Notes: a model not told the origin generated them from the letters alone. 64,000 nucleotides of DNA from Hymenobacter translucens (GCF_020685205.1 NZ_JAJERB010000008.1:62001-126000); one strand, 5' to 3'; shown: positions 1 through 8,962, counted from the stretch's first letter. Translations and numbers: made by a program.

Positions 1-398
1 GAGTTCGTCGAGTGTATGTTCACGTACATGCCATTGCTGAGCAGATTCTGGGCCTGCTCATCCGTCAGCGTGACGGTTCCGGTGATGGGCGAGGCCAGGG
101 ATGCGAAGGGAATAGCCACCGAGCCATTGTTGCCTGGGGTGCCGGTATGGATGTGGGCGTTCGAAGGTGTGATGCCCGTGTAGGTCACGGTGTAAGCCAG
201 CTGACGGCTGGAGGCCGTGTACGTTCCGGTGAAGGAGCCGGTAGCCGTGGAAGGATTCACCGGGACCTGCTGGGCCCCGTTGATGGTCGCCGTCAGGTTG
301 GCGTTGGTGTTGATCAGCGAAGGGGTTTCGGGCTCATCCTCACAGGCGGTAAGCGCACCGAACAGCAGAACAAACAGGGACAGGTAAATACTTTTCAT
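1..398 (-). CDS. CHRD-domain lipoprotein, partial (C-terminus outside the window)
   Basis: Reading leftward from ATG at 398, an open frame of 132 residues runs off the window edge without a stop. It begins with a lipoprotein signal (MKSIYLSLFVLLFGALTACEDE, Cys about residue 19), then a CHRD-like domain: the NGAQQVP segment, the Y-T-V-T-Y strand and the N-A-H-I-H-T-G motif are characteristic of CHRD proteins. CHRD domains are found in chordin and in many secreted bacterial proteins; their biochemical role is not settled. The gene is divergent from the TonB-dependent receptor at 670. The call is good for the domain; a specific function cannot be given. Confidence 0.8.
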   Translation of the reverse strand, partial: MKSIYLSLFVLLFGALTACEDEPETPSLINTNANLTATINGAQQVPVNPSTATGSFTGTYTASSRQLAYTVTYTGITPSNAHIHTGTPGNNGSVAIPFASLASPITGTVTLTDEQAQNLLSNGMYVNIHSTN

Positions 399-669
399 TA
401 GGCAGAAAAAAAGGTGAATGATGTGGGTCGATAACTTTCATCTGGTTGAAAGGTTTTTCGTCGGGTGAAAAAAATCTGATATTTTTTTTAATAAATAATT
501 TATCAAACCAGCGCTAAACAAATTACTGGTTTCTGACTTTTCACCGGAGCTATTCCATTAAAGGTCTCACCCGGACAGCCAAAAGGAATACCGCTGTATT
601 ACTCCGTCCCGAGCCATAGCCTGGCCTATTCCTGAATTCATCACCGCTTGCTTCTGACCACACCGTTAC

Positions 670-3510
670 ATGACTAACTCTACTCTGGGGCTCCTGCTGC
701 TCAGCACCACGCTGGGCGTTGGCCTGATTTCCACTGCCGCGCAGGCGCAAGCTCCGGCGGCTTCCCCCACGGCTTCGGCTTCGGCCAGCCTCACCGGGCA
801 GATTTCATCGGCCCAGGGCGTGGCCCAGCCGAACAGCGCGGTCACCATCATTTTGCTGGCCACCGGAGCCCGGAAATCCACGACCAGCAACGAGCAGGGC
901 ACTTTTACGCTGACGGGCCTCAGCGCCGGCGGGCCCTACCTGGTGCAGATCCAGCAGCCCGGCTTCCGGCCCCAGACAATTACCAACGTGTTCCTGCAGG
1001 AAGGTCGCGCTACTCCTCTCACCGTCGCCCTGAACCCCGAAACAGTGGCCGTAGGTACCCGCCGCGACGACCGGACCGCTCTGGAGTCGGCCGTACCGGT
1101 TGACGTGGTCAGCATCAGCGACCTGGTGCGGACTGTTCCCCAAACCGACCTGACCCAGCTGCTGCACTATACGGTGCCGGCCTTCAACTCGACCCGGCAA
1201 ACGGCGGCCGGGGGCTCCGACCACGTGGACCCTTCCAACCTGCGCGGCCTGGGCACCGACCAGATGCTGGTGCTCGTGAACGGCAAGCGCCGCCACACCA
1301 CGGCCCTGGTAAACCTGCTCAGCAACCGCGGCCTGGGCAGCGTAGGCACCGACCTGAACACGCTGCCCAGCCTGGGCGTGGAGCGGGTGGAAGTACTGCG
1401 CGACGGAGCTGCCGCCCAGTACGGCTCCGATGCCATTGCCGGCGTGATGAACATCAGCCTGAAAAGCGACAACAACGCGGGCAGCGCCCTCGTCAACACC
1501 GGCATCACGACCGAGGGCGACGGCTTGGCTACCCTGGTCGGGGTCAACAAAGGCTTCCGCCTGGGTCAGAAGGGCTTTCTGAACCTGACCGCCGACGCTG
1601 ACTTCCGGGACCGGACCACCCGGGGCTACAACCGCAACCCGCTGGTCTCCCCGGTCTTCGCCCTCAATAACCCGGCGAAAGAGCAGTTCCGACTTGATTC
1701 CGTAGGCCGCACCTACCAGGACTACGAGCAGCGCAACGGCGACGCCCGGGTGCGCAACGTGCGCGGGCTGGTCAACGCCCGCGTGGAGTATTCCGACCGG
1801 GTGGCTTTCTACGGCTTCGGGGGCTATAACTTCCGCCGGGGCCAGGCCTCCACGCTGTGGGTGCTGCCCGCCAAGCAGAGACCTGACATCGTGGAGGAGC
1901 TGTTCCCCCTGGGCTACGAGCCCCAGGTCAACACCCGTATTCACGACGCGGCCGGCACAGTGGGCGTGCAGCTCAACAGCGGCCCAAGCAAGTGGACCCT
2001 GGATCTGAGCAACACCACCGGCTACAACCAGATGACCTACGACCTGGCCAACACGGTGAATTCCTCGCTCGGGGCCTCGTCGCCGACGGTGTTCGATAAT
2101 GCCGGAGGATTCAACTTCCTGCAGAACGTGACCAACGCCACCGCCAGCCGGTTTTTCGACAAGGTGCTGGCCGGTACCAACGTCGCCTTTGGCGGGGAGT
2201 TCCGGCTGGACCGCTACCAGATCGTCCGCGGCGACGAGCGGGCCGAGGCGGAATACGACGAAGGCAAACCCAACTCCCAGCAGGGGGCGCAGGGCTTCAG
2301 CGGCTTCGGCTCGGCTTCGGCCGTTGTGGGCACCCGCACCAACGTCGGCGCCTTCCTCGACGTGGAAGCCGACGTAACCAAAAGCTGGTCGGTGAGCGGC
2401 GCGCTGCGCTACGAGAACTACTCCACCTTCGGCTCGGCCTTTATCTACAAGGCTACGACCCGGCTGCAGGCCACCAAGTTCCTGGCGTTGCGCGGCGCCT
2501 TCAACACCGGCTTCCGCGCTCCGTCGCTGCAGCAGGTACTGTACCGTCAGATCACCCAGCGCCCCGGCGTGACGGGCGTCACCTACGCGGGTATCTTCAA
2601 CAACCAGGACGAGCTGACCCGCGCCGCCCTGGTGCCGGTGCTGACGCCCGAAAAGTCGACCAGCTACAGCGCCGGTATTGTTCTGACGCCCACTTCCGAG
2701 CTTTCGCTGACGGCCGACACCTACCTGATCAACATCAACGACCGGATTACCCTCTCGGGCCTGCTGCGCCCGGGCTCGGGTATTGGTCCTGAGCTGACGC
2801 AGACGCTGGCCAACAACCGGGTAAACGAGGCCCAGTTCTTCACCAACCTGCTCGACACCCGTACCCAGGGCCTGGACCTTGTTGCCAACTACCGGCGCGC
2901 CGTCGGCAAAGGGCAGTTCACGGTGAATGCCGCGGCCAACTTTACCAAGACCACCACCCTGCGTCAGAACGTGCCGGCCAACTTCCGCACGCTGCAGGAA
3001 GACGACAACCCCACGACCAACTACATCGACCCCCGCCAGCTTTCCCTGATTGAAACGGGCAACCCGTCGAGCAAGATCCTGCTGGGTTTGAACTACACCC
3101 GGGGCAAGCTGGGCGTGGGCATGCGCAACACCTACTTCGGCCAGGTAAGCTACTACGACGTGGCCCCCGACCCCACCGTGTACGACTTCGGCGGCTACCT
3201 GCTGGTGTTCAAGCCCCGCGTCAGCACCGACCTGATGCTGAGCTACGCACCCACGAAAGGTCTGAACCTGACCCTGGGCGCCCAGAACATCCTAAATGTG
3301 AAGCCCAACACCGTGGATGAGGCGGCTACCAACGGCGTAGCGCCCGGCAGCTTCCCCAGCCGGGCCGAGTTTGAGCGCTACTTCCAGAACCGCTTCGGCT
3401 TTGCCTCCCCGTTTCCCACCAACCGCGACGTGTACGCCTATGCCCCGGTGCAGATGGGCTACAACGGAGCATTCGTATACCTCAAGGCGGTGTACAGCTT
3501 CGGGCTGTAG
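670..3510 (+). CDS. TonB-dependent receptor with carboxypeptidase-regulatory N-terminal domain
   Basis: A 946-residue outer-membrane receptor. Residues 1-27 are a signal peptide ending in AAQAQA. A carboxypeptidase-regulatory-like beta-sandwich follows at about 40-115 (GQISSAQG through VALNP), then a plug domain at about 140-265 containing the LRGLG, VLVNGKRR and VEVLRDGAAAQYGSDAIAGV signatures, and a large beta-barrel to the C-terminus, which ends in an aromatic strand (AVYSFGL). It imports a ligand across the outer membrane using TonB/ExbBD energy. No SusD partner is adjacent, so a SusC glycan role is not supported and the ligand is unknown. A strong hairpin terminator follows at 3575-3633. 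Confidence 0.95.
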   Translation: MTNSTLGLLLLSTTLGVGLISTAAQAQAPAASPTASASASLTGQISSAQGVAQPNSAVTIILLATGARKSTTSNEQGTFTLTGLSAGGPYLVQIQQPGFRPQTITNVFLQEGRATPLTVALNPETVAVGTRRDDRTALESAVPVDVVSISDLVRTVPQTDLTQLLHYTVPAFNSTRQTAAGGSDHVDPSNLRGLGTDQMLVLVNGKRRHTTALVNLLSNRGLGSVGTDLNTLPSLGVERVEVLRDGAAAQYGSDAIAGVMNISLKSDNNAGSALVNTGITTEGDGLATLVGVNKGFRLGQKGFLNLTADADFRDRTTRGYNRNPLVSPVFALNNPAKEQFRLDSVGRTYQDYEQRNGDARVRNVRGLVNARVEYSDRVAFYGFGGYNFRRGQASTLWVLPAKQRPDIVEELFPLGYEPQVNTRIHDAAGTVGVQLNSGPSKWTLDLSNTTGYNQMTYDLANTVNSSLGASSPTVFDNAGGFNFLQNVTNATASRFFDKVLAGTNVAFGGEFRLDRYQIVRGDERAEAEYDEGKPNSQQGAQGFSGFGSASAVVGTRTNVGAFLDVEADVTKSWSVSGALRYENYSTFGSAFIYKATTRLQATKFLALRGAFNTGFRAPSLQQVLYRQITQRPGVTGVTYAGIFNNQDELTRAALVPVLTPEKSTSYSAGIVLTPTSELSLTADTYLININDRITLSGLLRPGSGIGPELTQTLANNRVNEAQFFTNLLDTRTQGLDLVANYRRAVGKGQFTVNAAANFTKTTTLRQNVPANFRTLQEDDNPTTNYIDPRQLSLIETGNPSSKILLGLNYTRGKLGVGMRNTYFGQVSYYDVAPDPTVYDFGGYLLVFKPRVSTDLMLSYAPTKGLNLTLGAQNILNVKPNTVDEAATNGVAPGSFPSRAEFERYFQNRFGFASPFPTNRDVYAYAPVQMGYNGAFVYLKAVYSFGL

Positions 3511-3823
3511 CGCATCGGGCTAATGGCTAATGGCTTTGCGCACCGCGCATGCTGCGTTGACTGACAACGCTCACGCCTGCTAATACAAAAAAGCCTCTCA
3601 CTTGTTGTGGGAGGCTTTTTTGTATTAGCAGGCTTGCTTGAACACGATGTCGTTGAAAAAGCCCCGCTCCGGCTTCATCAGGTTCCTGGCTCCGCAGACG
3701 ATTGACGGATGTAACTTCTCCTGCCTGCGCATAGCCGGGGCCGCAGCGGCAGCTCCCAGGTAAAGTTGCCCTGCACTACAACAGCCCGGCCACGAAGGTG
3801 ACGGCCAATGGCTTACTTGCCGC
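3511..3823. other. Intergenic region between receptor and lipoprotein
   Basis: About 313 bases. It starts with a short heptamer-like repeat (ctaatgg twice, at about 3520-3534) ten bases after the receptor stop codon, followed by the long perfect hairpin at 3575-3633. The rest shows no convincing gene; a short minus-strand frame at 3625-3876 has no recognisable domain and overlaps both the hairpin and the next gene. Confidence 0.6.
3575..3633. terminator. Long perfect inverted repeat, bidirectional terminator
   Basis: Two 23-base arms (3575-3597 and 3611-3633) are exact reverse complements around a 13-base loop. The inner GC stem gcctc/gaggc is flanked by A6 and T6 runs, so it can terminate transcription in either direction. 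The stem continues well beyond what a terminator needs. Confidence 0.85.
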
Positions 3824-4597
3824 ATGAACGTACCGCTGCCCTTTTTTCTGATTGGCTGCTGCCTCGCCGCCTGCACTTCGACCGAATCGAAGCCTCAATT
3901 CCCGGAGTGCAGCAACTGCGGCTCGCTCGAAACGCTGTACTACCTGGCCGACACGGTAATTAAGCGCAACGACAGCGTGCTGGTGGTCAACAGCCGGCTC
4001 GATACCACCGTGGTGGAAACCGGCATCTTCACCTATCTCCAGTACAGCTTCCCGGTGAACACGCCCGCCGAGCTGGTTCGCCTCAACCGGCAGGGCATTC
4101 TGGCTGATAAAGCGGGCGACCAGTCCACGGCCGTGAACTGCTACCAGGCGGCCATTAACTTTTACCAGAACGACTGGCTGCAGCGCAAGTCCGGCTTCGA
4201 GAACGGGGGCTTCTCGGACGCCAACGACTACTTCGCGGCCAACGTCAACGTGACGCTGCTGGTTTCTCACGCCTATGATCGGCTGGGCCGCCTTACCGAG
4301 GCCCGGACCGTGCTGGCCCCGTTTCTGGCCAACGTGGAGGCCGATAACTCCCGGATTCAGCTGCGCTACGTCGAGCTGTGCCGCCGGCAGTACGGCCGCG
4401 AGGCCACCCGGCAGGCGTTGGAGGCCAGCAGCCAGACCCTGCACCGGCTGCCCGATCAGTCGCCGGAAAGCGACCAGTGGCGCGTCACCGTCTTCGGGGC
4501 CGCGCTGGGTCTGCCCGTCTTCACCTCCGACACGCTTTCGCCGACCCGGGTTCGCGCTATCATCCGGAAGCAGCCGTTTTACGCGCTCGTGAAGTAG
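3824..4597 (+). CDS. Lipoprotein with TPR-like helical repeats
   Basis: A 257-residue protein starting MNVPLPFFLIGCCLAACTST, a lipoprotein signal with Cys at about 17. The mature part (residues 85-200) carries helical segments such as LNRQGILADKAGDQSTAVNCYQAAINFYQ and LLVSHAYDRLGRLTEARTVL, which fit tetratricopeptide-like repeats. It is probably anchored in the outer or inner membrane facing the periplasm. It converges on lpdA and shares the terminator at 4608-4642. No specific function is recognised. Confidence 0.75.
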   Translation: MNVPLPFFLIGCCLAACTSTESKPQFPECSNCGSLETLYYLADTVIKRNDSVLVVNSRLDTTVVETGIFTYLQYSFPVNTPAELVRLNRQGILADKAGDQSTAVNCYQAAINFYQNDWLQRKSGFENGGFSDANDYFAANVNVTLLVSHAYDRLGRLTEARTVLAPFLANVEADNSRIQLRYVELCRRQYGREATRQALEASSQTLHRLPDQSPESDQWRVTVFGAALGLPVFTSDTLSPTRVRAIIRKQPFYALVK

Positions 4598-4607
4598 CTG
4601 CCAACAC

Positions 4608-4642
4608 AAAAGAGGCCCGGCTTATCCAGCCGGGCCTCTTTT
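4608..4642. terminator. Bidirectional terminator between lipoprotein gene and lpdA
   Basis: 14-base perfect stem (aaaagaggcccggc at 4608-4621 and its complement at 4629-4642) with A and T runs on its two sides. Confidence 0.9.
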
Positions 4643-4663
4643 ATTCGCCACTGTGCGTCAGGC

Positions 4664-6058
4664 TTACAGGTGAATTACTTCCCCGTAGGCCGCGGCGGCA
4701 GCTTCCATAATGGCTTCGCTCATGGTGGGGTGCGGATGCACCGACTTGATGATTTCGTGGCCGGTAGTTTCGAGCTTGCGCGCTACCACTACCTCGGCAA
4801 TCATTTCAGTCACGTTGGCCCCGATCATGTGGGCGCCCAGCCACTCGCCGTACTTGGCGTCGAAGATAACTTTCACGAAGCCGTCCTTTACGCCGGCGGC
4901 GCTGGCCTTGCCCGACGCCGAGAAGGGGAATTTGCCCACCAGAATGTCGAGGCCCTGGTCGCGGGCTTCCTTTTCGGTGAGGCCCACCGAGGCAATTTCC
5001 GGGGAGGCGTAGGTGCAGCCGGGAATGTTCTGGTAGTTGAGGGGCTCGGGGTGATGACCGGCAATGGCCTCCACGCAGATGATGCCCTCGGCCGAAGCCA
5101 CGTGGGCCAGGGCCGGACCGGGTACGATGTCGCCGATGGCGTAGATGCCGGGCACGTTGGTCTGGTACACCTCATCGACCAGCACGCGGCCCCGCTCCAC
5201 CTTGATGCCCAGCTCTTCCAGGCCCAGGTTTTCAATGTTGGTGACGACGCCGGCGGCGCTCAGCACCACGTCGCAGGCAATCTGCTGCTCGCCCTTGGCG
5301 GTTTTCACCGTTACGGAGCAGCCGGTGCCGCTGGTATCCACCTTGGTGACTTCGGCGCTGGTGAGCACCTCCACCCCGATTTTCTTGAACGACTTCTCCA
5401 TCTGCCGCGACACCTCCTCGTCCTCCACGGGCACAATGCGGGGCAGGTATTCCACTACCGTCACCTCGGTACCCATGGTGCGGTAGAAGTAGGCAAACTC
5501 GACGCCGATGGCGCCGGAACCCACCACCACCATGCGCTTGGGCAGCTCGGGCAGCACCATGGCCTGGCGGTAGCCGATGATTTTCTTGCCATCGATGGGC
5601 AGGGCGGGCAGCTCGCGGGAGCGGGCGCCGGTGGCCAGGATGATGTGCTTGGCTTCGATGGTGTCCTTGCCGCCGTCAGCCTTGGTCAGCTCGATCTTGC
5701 CGGGAGCCAGCAGCTTGCCGGTGCCCATGATGGCGTCGATCTTATTCTTTTTGAACAGGAAGTTGATGCCCTTGCTCATGCCCTCGGCCACGCCCCGGCT
5801 GCGTTTGATAACGGCGCCGAAGTCGAAGCCCGCGTTGTCGACCGTGAGGCCGTACTCCTGGGGGTGCTTGAGGTACTCGAACACCTGCGCGCTCTTGAGC
5901 AGTGCCTTGGTGGGGATGCAGCCCCAGTTCAGGCAGATGCCGCCCAGCGACTCGCGCTCTACGACGCCGACTTTCAGGCCCAGCTGGGAAGCGCGGATTG
6001 CTGCTACGTAGCCGCCGGGGCCGCTACCGATGACGACAACGTCGTATTGTGATGCCAT
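4664..6058 (-). CDS. lpdA: Dihydrolipoyl dehydrogenase (E3)
   Basis: A 464-residue flavoprotein that reoxidises dihydrolipoamide in 2-oxoacid dehydrogenase complexes (pyruvate, 2-oxoglutarate, branched-chain) and the glycine cleavage system, passing electrons to NAD+. Visible motifs: FAD-binding GSGPGGYVAA (11-20), redox disulfide CLNWGC (Cys42/Cys47), second dinucleotide fold VVVGSGAIGVEFA, FAD-contacting YAIGDI, and the C-terminal HPHPTMSEA active-site histidine that acts on the partner subunit. Length is typical. It stands alone here; E1 and E2 genes are not adjacent, so it probably serves several complexes. Confidence 0.98.
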   Translation of the reverse strand: MASQYDVVVIGSGPGGYVAAIRASQLGLKVGVVERESLGGICLNWGCIPTKALLKSAQVFEYLKHPQEYGLTVDNAGFDFGAVIKRSRGVAEGMSKGINFLFKKNKIDAIMGTGKLLAPGKIELTKADGGKDTIEAKHIILATGARSRELPALPIDGKKIIGYRQAMVLPELPKRMVVVGSGAIGVEFAYFYRTMGTEVTVVEYLPRIVPVEDEEVSRQMEKSFKKIGVEVLTSAEVTKVDTSGTGCSVTVKTAKGEQQIACDVVLSAAGVVTNIENLGLEELGIKVERGRVLVDEVYQTNVPGIYAIGDIVPGPALAHVASAEGIICVEAIAGHHPEPLNYQNIPGCTYASPEIASVGLTEKEARDQGLDILVGKFPFSASGKASAAGVKDGFVKVIFDAKYGEWLGAHMIGANVTEMIAEVVVARKLETTGHEIIKSVHPHPTMSEAIMEAAAAAYGEVIHL

Positions 6059-6320
6059 ACAAAGTTTTATTTGTGGTTTTAAAAGGAATTTATTAACTTC
6101 CTCCTATAAACGGGGAAGCTGCTTCCTTCAGGATTAGAGAACCGGATTTGCTGACCGCCGCCGGCCCTGCCGGCGAAGGCGGGGTAAAGATAGCTACGGA
6201 ATTCATCTTACCATCCTTCCCGGAGCCCGCATCGGGCCAGGCGTTCCGAAACCACCGGACACCGCAGAACCTGCCGCTAAGCGTTTCTCTCTGGTTTGCT
6301 CCACCCTAGTTTCCCGTGCT

Positions 6321-6965
6321 ATGAACACCTCCATTCTGTTCCGTTTGGGCGCATTAGCCCTTTCCGGCTTTCTAGTTTTCGGCTCGGCCCACGCCCAGTC
6401 CGAAGCCCTGCCCACTGCCTGCGGGGAAACCGTTGACGCCCCGGCTGCCCAGGCTCTCAGCCGCAGCGAATGCAAGGCCCGGATCCGGATGGCCAACGCG
6501 GCCCTGGCCCAGAATCGGTACGACGAGTCCTCGCTTCAGATCCGGGCCCAGGCCATGCTTCAGCTGCGCAACTACGACGAGGCCATCCTGGATTTGACCA
6601 CCCTGCTTCGGAAACAGCCGGCCAACGCGGAGCTGTACTACCAGCGCGGCCTGGCTCAGCTGCGGGCCGGCAACGCCACCCCCGCCATCAGTGACTTCAA
6701 CAAGGTGCTGCGGTACAACCCCGAGCATAAGAACGCGGTGCTGGCCCGGGGTCTGGCCCGGATGCAAACCGAAAACTACCGCGGCGCCCTGCCCGACCTT
6801 AACCGGGTAGTAAACATGGATGCCCAATGCGCGGAGGCGTACGAGTACCGGGCCATCTGCTACTCGGAGCTGGGCAAAGAAGAAGAAGCCCGGCAGCAGA
6901 TGGCCATGGCGGTGCAGCTCAACCCCGACGCGGCCAAGTCGCTGCGGCGCTATGGCCTGCGCTAG
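6321..6965 (+). CDS. Secreted TPR-repeat protein
   Basis: 214 residues with a Sec signal peptide (ends GSAHAQ at about 26). Four tetratricopeptide units follow from about residue 50 (ANAALAQNRYDES, QAMLQLRNYDEAILDL, AELYYQRGLAQLRAGN, AYEYRAICYSELGKEEEA). TPR domains mediate protein-protein contacts; the partner is unknown. It is a paralogue of the next gene: both end in N-P-(D/E)-A-A-K-S-(L/M)-R-R-Y. A terminator lies at 6989-7019. Confidence 0.85.
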   Translation: MNTSILFRLGALALSGFLVFGSAHAQSEALPTACGETVDAPAAQALSRSECKARIRMANAALAQNRYDESSLQIRAQAMLQLRNYDEAILDLTTLLRKQPANAELYYQRGLAQLRAGNATPAISDFNKVLRYNPEHKNAVLARGLARMQTENYRGALPDLNRVVNMDAQCAEAYEYRAICYSELGKEEEARQQMAMAVQLNPDAAKSLRRYGLR

Positions 6966-6988
6966 CCGGCACTTGGGTATATAGTCAG

Positions 6989-7019
6989 CCTCTGCCTGCC
7001 CGGGCAGAGGTTTTTTTTT
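6989..7019 (+). terminator. Rho-independent terminator
   Basis: GC stem cctctgcc/ggcagagg (6989-6996 and 7003-7010) followed by nine T residues, just after the TPR gene. Confidence 0.9.
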
Positions 7020-7143
7020 GAAAAACGCAACCTATACCCTGCCTTCGAAGGTACACGGCCTGAGACGAAAGCAGACCGCTGAGCTTACCCTATGGCTGCT
7101 TGTCTTTCAATAATTTATATCTGCCTTTTTCTTCTCTGAACCC

Positions 7144-7914
7144 ATGAAAAAAGTCATACTTCCAGTTCTGTCTTTGGCCGGCCTGCTGCTTACCACGCAG
7201 TGCGCCACCACCGACCGGGAAACGACCAGCGCCCGCGTGCCGGTAACCTCCGCTGCTCCCTCCACTGCCGCCACCCCGGCCTCGGCTACTCCGGCCTCTA
7301 CCCCTGCTGATTCCGCTTCGTCGGCCCTGACGACTTCGGCCTCCGCTGCCACCACGCCCGACGTGGCCCTGGCTCCTTCGGCTCCGGCCGTAGCGGCCCG
7401 CAAGATTACCAATGCCGATCTGAAAGCCGAGATTAAGGCCGCCGATGCCGCTATCAAAGTCTCGCCCCGCAATGTGGATGCGCTGATTTCCCGCGCCAAA
7501 GCCCACACCCAGCTGAAAAACTACCGCGAAGCCGTAAACGACTACACGGTGGCCCTGCGCTACAAGCCCACGAATGCGGAAGCCTACTACAACCGGGGCC
7601 TGGCCCGCATCCGCCTGCGGGAATACACGCCCGCCGTGGCCGACTTCTCCAAGAGCCTGCGCTACAAGCCCGAGGACAAGGAAGCCTATTTCGGCCGGGC
7701 CGTGGCCAAGATGGAGCTGGCTTCTTTCGGCCCCGCCATTACGGACTTCAACAAGGCCATTGCCCTCGATAGCGTTTATGCCGATGCCTACGAGTACCGG
7801 GGCATCTGCTACGCCTCGATAAACAAGCCCAAGCAGGCCCGCGCCGACCTGGAAAAGGCTACTGCCCTGAACCCCGAAGCCGCCAAGAGCATGCGCCGCT
7901 ACCTGAAAGACTAA
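7144..7914 (+). CDS. TPR-repeat lipoprotein
   Basis: 256 residues. The N-terminus MKKVILPVLSLAGLLLTTQCATT looks like a lipoprotein signal, with an unusual Gln just before the Cys. A Thr/Ser/Ala/Pro-rich linker (about 25-95) leads into four TPR units (for example ISRAKAHTQLKNYREAVNDY, AYYNRGLARIRLREYTPAVADF, AYEYRGICYASINKPKQARADL). The C-terminal half is clearly related to the upstream TPR protein, but the N-terminal export signal differs, so the pair probably arose by duplication with signal replacement. Confidence 0.85.
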   Translation: MKKVILPVLSLAGLLLTTQCATTDRETTSARVPVTSAAPSTAATPASATPASTPADSASSALTTSASAATTPDVALAPSAPAVAARKITNADLKAEIKAADAAIKVSPRNVDALISRAKAHTQLKNYREAVNDYTVALRYKPTNAEAYYNRGLARIRLREYTPAVADFSKSLRYKPEDKEAYFGRAVAKMELASFGPAITDFNKAIALDSVYADAYEYRGICYASINKPKQARADLEKATALNPEAAKSMRRYLKD

Positions 7915-7940
7915 CCGCCCCCCTTGCCGGACTACTTTGA

Positions 7941-7967
7941 AAAGCCGCCTTCACCGGGCGGCTTTTT
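7941..7967 (+). terminator. Rho-independent terminator
   Basis: Stem aaagccgcc...ggcggcttt with a terminal T6 run, after the TPR lipoprotein gene. Confidence 0.85.
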
Positions 7968-8043
7968 TGGTTGATCCGGGCACGGCGGACGGGCGCGAAA
8001 GGGGAAATCAGGACCAGGACGCGGAATCTGTACGGCCGGCACT

Positions 8044-8051
8044 TACCTTCG
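8044..8051 (+). promoter_or_regulatory. Candidate Bacteroidota -7 element for fabG
   Basis: TACCTTCG matches the TAnnTTTG -7 consensus at seven of eight positions and ends five bases before the chosen fabG ATG. If used, the mRNA would be essentially leaderless. Confidence 0.45.
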
Positions 8052-8056
8052 CCTTC

Positions 8057-8806
8057 ATGACGAAAATGCTTGACGGAAAAACGGCCCTGATTACGGGTGC
8101 CTCCAAAGGAATCGGCCGCGCCATTGCGGTATATTTTGCCCAGCTCGGGGCCAACGTGGCCTTCACCTACCTCTCCAGCGTGGAGAAGGGCCAGCAGCTC
8201 GAACAGGAGCTCTCAGCGCACGGCACCAAGGTGCGGGGCTTCCGCTCCGACGCCTCCGACTACGCCCAGGCCGAAAAGCTGGTCGACGACGTGGTAGCTG
8301 AGTTCGGCCGCCTGGATATTCTGGTCAACAACGCCGGCATCACCCAGGACGGGCTGCTGATGCGCATGAGCGAACAGCAGTGGGACCAGGTGCTGGCCGT
8401 AAACCTGAAATCGGTGTTCAACCTGACCAAGGCCGCCACCAAGGTGATGATGCGCGCCAAAATCGGCAGCATCATCAACATGACCTCGGTCGTGGGCATC
8501 AAGGGCAACGCGGGCCAGAGCAACTACGCCGCCTCCAAGGCCGGCATCATCGGCTTCACCAAGTCGGTGGCCCTGGAGCTGGGCTCGCGCAACATCCGCT
8601 GCAACGCCATTGCGCCCGGCTTTATCGAAACCGAAATGACCGACGCCCTCGACCCCAAGCAGGTCGACGAGTGGCGCAAGGCTATTCCGCTCAAGCGCGG
8701 CGGCACCCCGCTCGACGTAGCCAAAGCCACCGCCTTCCTGGCCTCCGACGAGTCGGCCTATATCACCGGGCAGGTGCTGCAGGTCGATGGCGGCATGCTG
8801 ACCTAG
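8057..8806 (+). CDS. fabG: 3-oxoacyl-[acyl-carrier-protein] reductase
   Basis: A 249-residue short-chain dehydrogenase that reduces 3-oxoacyl-ACP with NADPH in fatty-acid elongation. Motifs: cofactor loop TGASKGIG (13-20), NNAG (91-94), and the catalytic tetrad Asn116, Ser144, Tyr157, Lys161 (YAASK). The C-terminus GQVLQVDGGMLT is typical of FabG. An upstream in-frame ATG at 7937 lies inside the previous terminator, so the start at 8057 is preferred. Other short-chain dehydrogenases share these motifs, but the PGFIETEMT and VDGG segments favour FabG. It is not in a fab cluster here. Confidence 0.92.
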   Translation: MTKMLDGKTALITGASKGIGRAIAVYFAQLGANVAFTYLSSVEKGQQLEQELSAHGTKVRGFRSDASDYAQAEKLVDDVVAEFGRLDILVNNAGITQDGLLMRMSEQQWDQVLAVNLKSVFNLTKAATKVMMRAKIGSIINMTSVVGIKGNAGQSNYAASKAGIIGFTKSVALELGSRNIRCNAIAPGFIETEMTDALDPKQVDEWRKAIPLKRGGTPLDVAKATAFLASDESAYITGQVLQVDGGMLT

Positions 8807-8852
8807 GCTTTATTTAGCGGCAAGCCGTAAGCTGCAGGCTGCAAGCTTTTTT

Positions 8853-8962
8853 CGTCTGTCATCCTGCGCCTTGCGGAGGACCTTATCCTGTCAGAACAAG
8901 GGCGTTGTTACGCTTGTCGTTCTGGTGTAACGAGGTCCTTCGCAGGCGCAGGATGACAGACG
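8853..8962. repeat. Palindromic interspersed element, copy 1 (GTCAT...ATGAC family)
   Basis: About 110 bases with imperfect inverted arms of roughly 30 bases (8853-8883 and 8933-8962); the left begins cgtctgtcatcctgcgcc and the right ends ggcgcaggatgacagacg. The internal part has a weaker second stem. Related elements occur at 32790-32883 and 47359-47459. No coding capacity. Confidence 0.85.

Noticed and set aside
670..3510. SusC-type glycan importer
   Set aside because: The receptor has the SusC-like N-terminal domain but no SusD lipoprotein or glycoside hydrolase is adjacent, so the substrate cannot be assigned.
3625..3876. 83-codon minus-strand frame
   Set aside because: Overlaps the hairpin terminator and the start of the next gene; no recognisable domain.
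4670..6052. Open frame antisense to lpdA
   Set aside because: Same reason; lpdA motifs are all on the minus strand.
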